This document shows, in pieces, positions 5,822 to 11,382 of a stretch of DNA of 11,382 bases. The position numbers and the translations under genes are program-made. The stretch is from the NCBI GenBank assembly GCA_011056825.1, contig DSBH01000270.1, positions 1-11,382 of the forward strand, written 5' to 3'. Within the stretch, counting starts at the first letter, position 1; each line of letters starts with the position of its first letter. The notes below the pieces were generated by a model. The model did not search any database, had not been told where the DNA came from, and saw only the letters and a list, made by a program, of their open reading frames with translations. This DNA is from Deltaproteobacteria bacterium (GTDB taxonomy: Bacteria > Desulfobacterota > Syntrophia > Syntrophales > UBA2210).

Positions 5822-7522
5822 ATGGCAGCGAAAAAAAGAATAGTGGTGGTGGGGGGATCGGCCGCGGGGCCCAAGGCGGCGGCGAAGGCCCGGAGGATCG
5901 ATAACGACGCGGAGGTCGTGATATTGCAGAAGGACGGGGATCTTTCCATGGCATCCTGTGGATATCCTTACTACGTAGGGGGATACTTCGACGACCGCAA
6001 TATGCTTCTCTGCACGCCGACAGGCGTCACCAGGGATCCCATGTTCTATGTTAACGCTAAGGACATCGAGGCGCGCGTGAACACGGAAGTGACGGAAATT
6101 GATCGGGCGAATCACACCGTGCATTTTAAAAATACGCTGACGGGCGAAGCGGGCACGCTTGATTATGACAAGCTTGTCATCGCGACGGGCGCCGTCCCGC
6201 GAATGCCGCCCGTGCCCGGCGTTGAGCTGGAAGGAATAACAACGCTGCAATCCATGAAGGATGCCGACTTCCTGCGAAAAATCCGCGACGAAAACGCAAT
6301 AAAGAAAGCCGTGGTCATCGGCGGCGGGCTGATCGGCATCGAGACGTGCGAGGCGCTGCAACTGGCGGGAATGGATATCACGGTCATCGAGCTGCTGCCG
6401 CAGCTTCTCACGTTTCTTGACTGGGAACTGGCCAAGCTGGTTGAAAATCATGTCAAGAGCAAGGGGGCTAATGTCATTACCGACAACGGGGTCGCGGCAT
6501 TCCTGGGAGAGAAAGGCAGGCTGACGGCGGTCAAGCTGGCAAACGGCACGGAACTTCCCTGCGAACTGGCGGTACTGGCCATCGGCGTTCGTCCAAACGT
6601 GGAACTGGCCAGGCAGTCGGGCCTGAAGATCGGGGAACTTGGTGGAATCGACGTCAACGAATACATGCAGACTTCAGATCCGGACATCTATGCGGCGGGG
6701 GACTGTGTGGAATCAGTGAACTGCATTACGGATCGAACAGTGCTGGCGCCCTACGGAGACATTGCCAATCTGCAGGGGCGGGTGGCCGGCGAAAACGCCG
6801 CCTCCGTCAATTGCGTCACCTTTCCGGGGGTGTTTCAAACGGGCGTCTGCAAGGTCTTTGATTACGCGGCCGGTTCAACGGGTCTTTCCGAAACGACCGC
6901 CAGAAAACTGGAGTACGAAAACATCAGGACGGTGATCAACGCGAGTCCCGACAAACCGGGATTCATGGACGGACTGCTTTTGGTAACAAAACTCATAGCA
7001 GACGGCGATACGGGAAGGGTGCTGGGCGCGCAATGTATCGGGCCGGGCAATGTGGCCAAGCAGATCGCCCAGTGGGCGATGGCGATTCAGGGCAAGCTCA
7101 GCGTCGAGGACATGGTCAACGCGGATCTTCCCTACGCGCCTCCTTTCTCGCTGGCGATCGATCATTGTATCGCCACGGCGCACATTATGCAGAACAAGAT
7201 GAAAAACAGGTTCAAGGGCATAAGTTGCGCGGAAGTCCGTCAGAAGGTCCTGAAAGGGGAGCGCACTTTCCTGATCGATACAAGAGGTCCTGATGAATTC
7301 GAGGAAACACGTCTGGGCATCGGTGAAACACTGATTCCCCTGGGCACCCTGCGGAAACGGTTAAACGAACTCCCGGAAGATAAAAACGAAGAAATTATAT
7401 GCTTCTGCAAAATATCGCTGCGTGGTTACGAGGCCGCACTGGCGATTGAAGGAGGGGGCTGGAAGAATGTGAAGGTCATGGAAGGCGGTATCATGGCCTG
7501 GCCCTATCCGAAAGAAAAATAG
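5822..7522 (+). CDS. CoA-disulfide reductase / NADH oxidase-type flavoprotein with C-terminal rhodanese domain
   Basis: A 566-aa fusion. Residues 5-160 and 240-330 form the FAD domain ('RIVVVGGSAAGPKAAAKARR', 'ATGAVPRMP', 'IYAAGDCVE'). Residues 161-240 bind the nicotinamide nucleotide ('AVVIGGGLIGIETCEAL', followed by Glu190, favouring NADH). Residues 335-450 are the dimerisation domain with the 'YAPPFS' signature. The single redox cysteine of this family is Cys46 in 'SCGYPYY'. Residues about 465-562 are a rhodanese domain; its active-site loop is CKISLRG (Cys529). The same architecture occurs in CoADR-RHD and in NADH-dependent persulfide reductase (Npsr) of Shewanella, so the likely reaction is NADH-driven reduction of CoA disulfide or CoA/protein persulfide. 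That fits anaerobic thiol/sulfur handling in the cytoplasm. Translation should be strong: AAGGAGG lies 6-7 bases before the ATG. The upstream gap (5675-5821) shows no promoter I would defend. Confidence 0.93.
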   Translation: MAAKKRIVVVGGSAAGPKAAAKARRIDNDAEVVILQKDGDLSMASCGYPYYVGGYFDDRNMLLCTPTGVTRDPMFYVNAKDIEARVNTEVTEIDRANHTVHFKNTLTGEAGTLDYDKLVIATGAVPRMPPVPGVELEGITTLQSMKDADFLRKIRDENAIKKAVVIGGGLIGIETCEALQLAGMDITVIELLPQLLTFLDWELAKLVENHVKSKGANVITDNGVAAFLGEKGRLTAVKLANGTELPCELAVLAIGVRPNVELARQSGLKIGELGGIDVNEYMQTSDPDIYAAGDCVESVNCITDRTVLAPYGDIANLQGRVAGENAASVNCVTFPGVFQTGVCKVFDYAAGSTGLSETTARKLEYENIRTVINASPDKPGFMDGLLLVTKLIADGDTGRVLGAQCIGPGNVAKQIAQWAMAIQGKLSVEDMVNADLPYAPPFSLAIDHCIATAHIMQNKMKNRFKGISCAEVRQKVLKGERTFLIDTRGPDEFEETRLGIGETLIPLGTLRKRLNELPEDKNEEIICFCKISLRGYEAALAIEGGGWKNVKVMEGGIMAWPYPKEK

Positions 7523-7529
7523 AAAAAGG

Positions 7530-7565
7530 CCGGCGGGCGGGAAACGGACCGTCCCCGCCCGCCGG
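7530..7565. terminator. Strong GC hairpin downstream of the flavoprotein gene
   Basis: A perfect 12-bp inverted repeat, CCGGCGGGCGGG (7530-7541) and CCCGCCCGCCGG (7554-7565), with a 12-base loop, starts 8 bases after the flavoprotein stop. On the plus strand it is followed by A-rich sequence with no T run, so it is not a standard terminator for that gene; transcript pausing, 3'-end protection or partial read-through is more likely. On the minus strand it is followed by a T-rich stretch (opposite 7511-7527), giving terminator geometry for transcripts running leftwards. Confidence 0.6.
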
Positions 7566-7585
7566 AAACCGGAAAGGAACATTGA

Positions 7586-8236
7586 ATGAAAGAGTATCTG
7601 GAGGCGACAAAAGCAATCGAGGCTGATCATCCGCTGATCATTGATCAAGCAGAAAAACTGGTCGAAGGAGCACAATCTGAGCGGGAAAAACTTCTTTGTC
7701 TCTTTGCCTTTGTCCGTGATGAAATCCCCTATAACCTGTTTATGATCTCGATGCACCCCGACGATTTTCGTGCCAGCTTCATACTGGAGACGGGCAAGGG
7801 CTACTGTGTGCAGAAAGCCGTTTTACTCTGCGCCCTGGCACGTTCCGTGGGGATTCCCTCGCGCCTCGCGCTCGCTCGCATCCGTAACCATCGTATTCCC
7901 CCGGCTCTCAAGGCCCGCCTGGGCCGTGACGAATTCCCGGGACATGGCTACAACCAGTTTTTTCTCGACGGACGCTGGATAACGGCGGCGGCGACATTCA
8001 ACGCGGATCTCTGCGAGCGCATCGGCGTGCCGGTCGTGGATTTCGACGGCGAACACGACGCCATGCTTCCTCCGCGGGCTCTCGACGGGAGTCCTTACAT
8101 AGAGTACCTTGAACATTACGGTTACTTTGCCGATCTGCCCCTGGATTTTATCACCGAGCGCACGTCGAAGATATGGGGACGGGACAAACGTGCCTGGCTC
8201 AGTCCCGACGACGACCCCCTTCGGGCGCGTGCCTGA
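7586..8236 (+). CDS. Transglutaminase-like (papain-fold) superfamily protein
   Basis: A 216-aa protein with the transglutaminase-like core: 'FAFVRDEIPYN' (39-50), the nucleophile region 'ETGKGYCVQKAVLLCALAR' with Cys74, and 'GHGYNQFFLDGRWI' with His120. At the place where many relatives carry the third triad residue (W-x3-D-A-T) the sequence is W-I-T-A-A-A-T-F-N, with Ala135. From memory, a subfamily reading TPAFN there exists, so this may be normal for the group; Asp141 is a possible stand-in. No signal peptide is visible, so the protein is probably cytoplasmic. The reaction is unknown: protease, amidase or acyl transfer are all possible. The start has GGAAAGGAAC about 5 bases upstream. It may be expressed by read-through from the flavoprotein gene past the GC hairpin; the stop lies 42 bases before the dinB ATG. 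Confidence 0.85.
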   Translation: MKEYLEATKAIEADHPLIIDQAEKLVEGAQSEREKLLCLFAFVRDEIPYNLFMISMHPDDFRASFILETGKGYCVQKAVLLCALARSVGIPSRLALARIRNHRIPPALKARLGRDEFPGHGYNQFFLDGRWITAAATFNADLCERIGVPVVDFDGEHDAMLPPRALDGSPYIEYLEHYGYFADLPLDFITERTSKIWGRDKRAWLSPDDDPLRARA

Positions 8237-8252
8237 CTTGTTGACGTGCTTC

Positions 8253-8266
8253 CGCCCCGCGGGGCG
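8253..8266. repeat. 14-base perfect palindrome just upstream of dinB
   Basis: CGCCCCGCGGGGCG is a complete palindrome ending 12 bases before the dinB ATG at 8279, where a ribosome-binding site would normally be. No Shine-Dalgarno sequence is visible there. It could be a repressor operator or an RNA hairpin limiting dinB translation. A TTGACG at 8241-8246 resembles a -35 element, but I see no matching -10 at proper spacing. Confidence 0.35.
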
Positions 8267-8278
8267 CTACATACCGTT

Positions 8279-9400
8279 ATGAAGGACATCGAAATACCGG
8301 GGACCGGCAATGGAGGGCTTACAAGCGAAAGCGCCTGTCGCGGACGCAGGATCCTTCATATCGACATGGATGCTTTTTTTGCTGCCGTGGAAGAAAAGAA
8401 ACATCCCGGGCTCAGGGGGAAACCGGTCGTCATTGGCGGCGCCGGTGATCCCTCGCGGCGGGGCGTCGTTTCCACGGCGAACTATGAAGCCAGAAAATTC
8501 GGCGTGCATTCAGGCATGCCTTTGAGAACGGCCTGCAAGCTCTGTCCCCAGGCCGTTTATCTTCCCGTGGATTACCCGGCCTATGCCGCCGTTTCGCGCC
8601 GGTTCAAGAACGTGCTTTTGTATGTTACCAGTGCCATGGAAGACGTCGGCATCGACGAGGCTTTTCTTGATATAACGGACCTGCCCGAAGACGATCAAAC
8701 CGTCGCCGCCCGGATAAAAAAAGATATTTACAAGGCCATCGGTCTTACCTGTTCCATCGGTATTGCTTCGAACAAGCTTCTTGCCAAGATTGCCTCTGAC
8801 ATGCAGAAGCCTGATGGCCTGACCATCATCACCGAGAGGGATATACGGGACAAGTTGTGGCCCATGCCCGTCCGTAAACTTTACGGAATAGGGCCGAAGA
8901 CGGAAGAGCAGCTGCACGTTTTGGGAATAAAAACTATCGGGGAGCTGGCCGCGACACAGCTGGAAGTTCTCGTTCAGCGGTTCGGCTTCTCGCATGGTCA
9001 CTACCTTTACGACGCCGCTCGGGGCATCGACGAAACTCCTCTTGTCATTCACCGTGAGCCGAAATCAATAAGCCGCGAGACGACGTTCCAACGGGACGAG
9101 AAAAACTGGCAGGTCATCGCCGGAACGATCGCAAGACTAAGCCGTCAGATTATCAGCGACATGGTCGTGAAAGGATATACGGCCAGGACGGTCACCCTGA
9201 AAATCAGGTTCGATGACTTTCATACCGTTACCCGCGCCTGTTCTCTTGAGAAGGCAACGGATTCCGACGAAATAATCCGTAAAACCGCGTTTTCCTGCCT
9301 GCGGCGGATCGAGCTGAAACGACGTATCAGACTGGTCGGCGTCAGGGCGTCCAACCTTGAACACGCGGAGAGCCGCTTGCCGGGGGAAGTCCGTACTTGA
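8279..9400 (+). CDS. dinB: DNA polymerase IV (Y-family translesion polymerase)
   Basis: A 373-aa Y-family polymerase that inserts bases opposite damaged template. The palm begins 'RRILHIDMDAFFAAVEEKK' with metal-binding Asp29 and steric-gate Phe34. The second acidic motif reads 'DVGIDEAFLDITDL', keeping the Asp-Glu pair but with Gly where Ser is usual. Next come 'GIASNKLLAKIASDMQKP' and the helix-hairpin-helix 'KLYGIGPKTEEQLHVLGI', then the little-finger domain from 'SISRETTFQRD' to the end. The N-terminus is about 21 residues longer than E. coli DinB. No later in-frame start exists before the HIDMD motif, so the extension is real; a GTG at 8246 could add 11 more residues. The C-terminus ends 'SRLPGEVRT' without a recognisable beta-clamp-binding motif (QLxLF-like). 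No SOS box was recognised upstream. Confidence 0.94.
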   Translation: MKDIEIPGTGNGGLTSESACRGRRILHIDMDAFFAAVEEKKHPGLRGKPVVIGGAGDPSRRGVVSTANYEARKFGVHSGMPLRTACKLCPQAVYLPVDYPAYAAVSRRFKNVLLYVTSAMEDVGIDEAFLDITDLPEDDQTVAARIKKDIYKAIGLTCSIGIASNKLLAKIASDMQKPDGLTIITERDIRDKLWPMPVRKLYGIGPKTEEQLHVLGIKTIGELAATQLEVLVQRFGFSHGHYLYDAARGIDETPLVIHREPKSISRETTFQRDEKNWQVIAGTIARLSRQIISDMVVKGYTARTVTLKIRFDDFHTVTRACSLEKATDSDEIIRKTAFSCLRRIELKRRIRLVGVRASNLEHAESRLPGEVRT

Positions 9401-9567
9401 TTCAATAATAAAAATTATGCATGATTCTTTAGATGAGCTACGAAACACCGGGATTCCGCTGTTGGTTTGCAGAGCGGGATGGCGATGGAGAAAAACAAAC
9501 TCCAATATGGCAAGCCCGGCGACGGAATTATGAAATGTAACGAAACACCTGGCTGAGGAGGTACAGA

Positions 9568-10137
9568 ATGAGACGGGATCGGTATAAACTGCACATATGT
9601 ATAATGATAACCCTTGTCCTGATTATCGCCCTGGGCGGGTGCACCCGCTACAGGGAAACGGGAGTCCGGGAAGCACCGATGCCCGAAGCGTCGACGTCCG
9701 CGGAAATAAGCGAGTCCGCTGAGACGGAGAAAACGGGACGGACGGCCAGTGAGGAAAGGGAGCGGCTGCTTCGGGAAGAAGCCCTGAAAGAGGTACAGGT
9801 TTTCGAGACCCGGAACATCCACTTCGAGTTCGACCGGTATGACCTGGGAGCGGAGGCACGAACCATTCTCGACGAACTGGGAACGTGGCTGCTGGAGAAC
9901 AGGGATTTCGGTGTTGTCATCGAAGGGCATTGCGACGAACGGGGCACCGACGAATACAACCTCGCCCTGGGGGAACGGCGGGCAAAAGCAGCCAGGGACT
10001 ATCTTGTTGCGATGGGCGTGGGCGCCGGCCGGGTCGGCACGATCAGCTATGGGGAAGAACGTCCCCTTGATCCGGGAAACAACGAAGAGGCGTGGGCAAA
10101 AAACAGACGCGCCGAATTCGTCATCAAGGGCCGCTGA
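9568..10137 (+). CDS. pal: Peptidoglycan-associated lipoprotein (Pal/OmpA-C family)
   Basis: A 189-aa outer-membrane lipoprotein. Residues 1-24 are a lipoprotein signal peptide with Arg/Lys at the start, a hydrophobic core and lipobox LGGC; Cys25 is the lipidated residue. A linker of about 55 residues rich in Glu, Ser and Thr follows. The OmpA-C peptidoglycan-binding domain covers about 80-188 ('NIHFEFDRYDLGAEART', 'VVIEGHCDERGTDEYNLALG', 'RRAEFVIKGR'), including the Asp and Arg that bind diaminopimelate in this family. It should anchor the outer membrane to the cell wall. The usual tolQRAB genes are not next to it, so it may be a stand-alone Pal-like protein. A strong GAGGAGG lies 6-7 bases before the ATG. 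The 167-bp gap upstream (9401-9567) is A/T-rich at its start and has an imperfect 8-bp hairpin at 9453-9480 with no T run, but no clear promoter. Confidence 0.92.
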   Translation: MRRDRYKLHICIMITLVLIIALGGCTRYRETGVREAPMPEASTSAEISESAETEKTGRTASEERERLLREEALKEVQVFETRNIHFEFDRYDLGAEARTILDELGTWLLENRDFGVVIEGHCDERGTDEYNLALGERRAKAARDYLVAMGVGAGRVGTISYGEERPLDPGNNEEAWAKNRRAEFVIKGR

Positions 10138-10173
10138 ACAGGAAAAAGCCGGCAAACGAAAAAACGTTCTTGT

Positions 10174-10206
10174 CCGGTTGGTCTGGGCCGACGCCGGTTT
10201 TCTTTT
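10174..10206 (+). terminator. Predicted intrinsic terminator of pal
   Basis: CCG (10174-10176) and GTTGGT (10177-10182) pair with GCCGAC (10187-10192) and CGG (10195-10197) around a CTGG loop, with two T-G pairs and a two-base bulge. A T-rich tract TTTTCTTTT (10198-10206) follows directly. It lies 36 bases after the pal stop and 31 bases before the next gene. Confidence 0.6.
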
Positions 10207-10236
10207 CGACAGCGCTGTTTCATAAAGGACACGGTC

Positions 10237-11082
10237 GTGGGCAGACCTGTTTATTCCGCATCCGGTGAAAAGGCCGGCACGGCGGGCGTCACAATTATCG
10301 CCCATCGAGGCGCCTCGGCATACTTTCCGGAAAACACACTTCCATCGTTCGAGGCAGCCGTGGAGCTCGGCGCCGACATGGTGGAGCTGGACGTTCAGCT
10401 GAGTCGCGATGGCGAGGTTATTGTTTTTCATGACGCGACACTGGAGCGGTGTACCGACGGCCGGGGCCGCGCGGCCGACCATTCCCTGAAAGAACTGAAA
10501 AGACTCGATGCCGGAAGCTGGTTCGACAGTCGGTTCGCGGGAACTCGCATACCGACGCTGGAAGAAGTATTATCGTTTTGCCGGGGGAAGATCGACGTCA
10601 ACATCGAAATCAAGAACGAGGTCATAACCGCCGCCGGCGGTGGTATAGAAGAGCAATGCCTCGACATCGTCGATCGCTGCTGTTTGAGCGGCCGGGTTCT
10701 GTTCTCCAGTTTTAATCCATTGGTGCTGCGGCGTCTACGGCAGCTGAATCGGCATGTTCCCATCGCTGTTTTGTATGATAAATCAATTCACGGTTCGGAG
10801 CTGCCGTCGGGAATAACGGCCCTCTATGAAGCGAACGCCTTTAACTGCGGCCGGAGCGAGCTTGACGGGACCTGGCTTGTCGACCTTCGTGAGCACGGAA
10901 TACCCGTAAATGTGTATACCGTTGATGACGAGGAAGAAATGAACCGGCTCATCGGGGCGGGTGTTGACGGTATTTTCACCAACCGGCCCGATATTTTGAG
11001 GAAACTCGTCGGCAGCCGCCGGAACAGGACAGCCAATGATCGTTTCAGACAGGGTGATAAAAACAGTCGTGGCTTCGCTTGA
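10237..11082 (+). CDS. Glycerophosphodiester phosphodiesterase (GDPD family)
   Basis: A 281-aa TIM-barrel phosphodiesterase that splits glycerophosphodiesters into an alcohol and glycerol 3-phosphate. Signatures in order: 'IIAHRGASAYFPENT' (catalytic His and metal-binding residues), 'GADMVELDVQLSRDG' (Glu and Asp), 'VIVFHDATLERCTDG' (second catalytic His), 'VNIEIKNE', and 'VYTVDDEEEMNRLIGAGVDG' followed by 'IFTNRPD', the usual ending of the barrel. No signal peptide is seen, so it is probably cytoplasmic. The GTG at 10237 is supported by AAAGGA about 6 bases upstream; no ATG lies before the first catalytic motif. The last 30 or so residues, basic and polar, go beyond the fold. The stop codon lies 47 bases inside the next gene, so the two are probably translated together, consistent with a shared phospholipid-turnover role. 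Confidence 0.93.
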   Translation: MGRPVYSASGEKAGTAGVTIIAHRGASAYFPENTLPSFEAAVELGADMVELDVQLSRDGEVIVFHDATLERCTDGRGRAADHSLKELKRLDAGSWFDSRFAGTRIPTLEEVLSFCRGKIDVNIEIKNEVITAAGGGIEEQCLDIVDRCCLSGRVLFSSFNPLVLRRLRQLNRHVPIAVLYDKSIHGSELPSGITALYEANAFNCGRSELDGTWLVDLREHGIPVNVYTVDDEEEMNRLIGAGVDGIFTNRPDILRKLVGSRRNRTANDRFRQGDKNSRGFA

Positions 11083-11296
11083 TGCCCTGACGCGGGCACG
11101 GGGCATTGATATCCGCGTTCACGGCAGAGAGAACGTTCCCGATCAGCCGGTGCTCTTCGTGGTGAATCATTTCACCCGCCTTGAAACCGTTCTCATGCCC
11201 TACGTTATCAGGAAGTATTTCAACAGGTTTCCCCTGTCCCTGGCGGCACAGGGATTTTTCGGGAGGTATACCCCAAAGTTGTGGATTGATGGTTGA
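11036..11296 (+). pseudogene. PlsC-like acyltransferase, N-terminal fragment only
   Basis: An 86-codon frame that starts like a glycerol-phosphate/1-acylglycerol-phosphate acyltransferase. After a short helix comes 'DIRVHGRENVPDQPVLFVVNHFTRLETVLMPY', which carries the acyltransferase block I (N-H-F-T-R-L-E, the HX4D motif with Glu in place of Asp). 'RFPLSLAAQGFFGRY' follows. A complete enzyme of this family is 200 residues or more, with further glycerol-phosphate-binding blocks; here TGA at 11294-11296 ends it after 'PKLWIDG'. The next bases look unrelated: a hairpin and a new ribosome site. Truncation by an insertion is the simplest explanation; a point nonsense change is less likely, because the frame beyond the stop does not resemble an acyltransferase. 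The gene overlaps the GDPD gene by 47 bases; its ATG at 11036 has only a weak AGGA upstream, and a GTG about 16 bases further on is an alternative. Confidence 0.65.
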
Positions 11297-11303
11297 ATAA
11301 AAA

Positions 11304-11363
11304 AAGCGTACCCTTCGGTTCGTTGTGATCAGCAACAAAAAAACCGAATTGGAGGATACGCTT
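11304..11363 (+). repeat. Long imperfect hairpin covering the ribosome site of the next gene
   Basis: AAGCGTACCC (11304-11313) pairs with GGATACGCTT (11354-11363) at 9 of 10 positions, and TTCGGTT (11314-11320) pairs perfectly with AACCGAA (11342-11348). TTGGA (11349-11353) is left as a bulge. Inside, GTTG (11322-11325) pairs with CAAC (11333-11336). The right arm and bulge contain TTGGAGGA, the ribosome site of the GTG at 11364, so the folded RNA would hide it. Such structures protect many transposase genes from outside transcripts; an ordinary attenuator is the alternative. Confidence 0.6.
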
Positions 11364-11382
11364 GTGAAGAAGTCTACCGTGA
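11364..11382 (+). CDS. Start of an unidentified gene, possibly a transposase (3' part outside the window)
   Basis: Only six codons are visible: GTG start then K-K-S-T-V. TTGGAGGA (11349-11356) is an excellent ribosome site 7 bases upstream. Six residues do not identify a family. The transposase suggestion rests on context only: a truncated gene just upstream, and a sequestering hairpin between the truncation and this start. Confidence 0.4.

Noticed and set aside
7530..7565. The GC hairpin as a normal intrinsic terminator of the flavoprotein gene
   Set aside because: No T run follows it on the plus strand, so I list it as a hairpin of uncertain role.
9417..9533. A possible 38-codon gene in the gap between dinB and pal
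   Set aside because: There is no ribosome-binding site before its ATG and no recognisable sequence.
9415..10482. A 355-codon open frame on the minus strand
   Set aside because: It lies antisense to pal and the start of the GDPD gene, both with clear domains, ribosome sites and a terminator; its translation resembles no family.
11294..11296. The TGA ending the acyltransferase as a second selenocysteine codon, since the frame stays open to the window end
   Set aside because: The 28 codons after it do not resemble an acyltransferase, coincide with a hairpin and a new start site, and the stop is not at a catalytic position.
1..11382. CRISPR arrays, tRNA or rRNA genes, riboswitches, tandem repeats
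   Set aside because: Reading both strands I found no regularly spaced repeats, no cloverleaf with CCA-end features, and no known riboswitch core.

Overview
The window (about 57% G+C by eye) reads as part of a bacterial chromosome. Its gene content suggests an anaerobic, acyl-CoA-oxidising Gram-negative, most likely a Desulfobacterota/Syntrophobacterales-type organism. The pointers are an ADP-forming acyl-CoA synthetase alpha subunit, a thiolase paired with a zinc-ribbon/OB-fold (DUF35) partner, an Old Yellow Enzyme-type oxidoreductase with iron-sulfur cysteines, a CoA-disulfide-reductase-like flavoprotein with a rhodanese tail, and a Pal-type outer-membrane lipoprotein. The placement is inference; no rRNA or other phylogenetic marker is present.

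Layout. 2-547 (+) is the 3' end of an Old Yellow Enzyme-family gene. It converges on an acyl-CoA synthetase (ADP-forming) alpha-type gene at 563-2050 (-). A divergent promoter region (2051-2249) separates that gene from a HAD hydrolase at 2250-2885 (+), which meets a minus-strand pair across a small hairpin: DUF35 (2902-3306) and thiolase (3313-4476). A 250-bp intergenic region with a good forward promoter leads to a DUF523-DUF1722 protein (4727-5674). Then, all on the plus strand, come a CoA-disulfide reductase/NADH oxidase-rhodanese fusion (5822-7522), a transglutaminase-like protein (7586-8236), DNA polymerase IV (8279-9400), a Pal lipoprotein (9568-10137, with terminator), a glycerophosphodiester phosphodiesterase (10237-11082) and an overlapping acyltransferase cut short after 86 codons. 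The last 90 bases hold a long hairpin and the first codons of a new GTG-started gene, which could be the left end of an insertion sequence.

How the genes work together. The left half (flavin oxidoreductase, acyl-CoA synthetase, thiolase plus DUF35) fits activation, reduction and thiolytic cleavage of an acyl-CoA, although the genes form several transcription units. The right half is a mix of redox/thiol metabolism, DNA damage tolerance and envelope/lipid functions with no single pathway.

The most interesting signal is in the thiolase. Its 387-codon frame is complete except for one in-frame TGA at codon 87 (4216-4218). This is where the catalytic nucleophilic cysteine of thiolases is expected, and it is followed after one base by a potential 8-bp stem-loop. 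It may be a selenocysteine codon in a thiolase active site, a simple Cys-to-stop mutation, or a sequence error. The window alone cannot decide between these.
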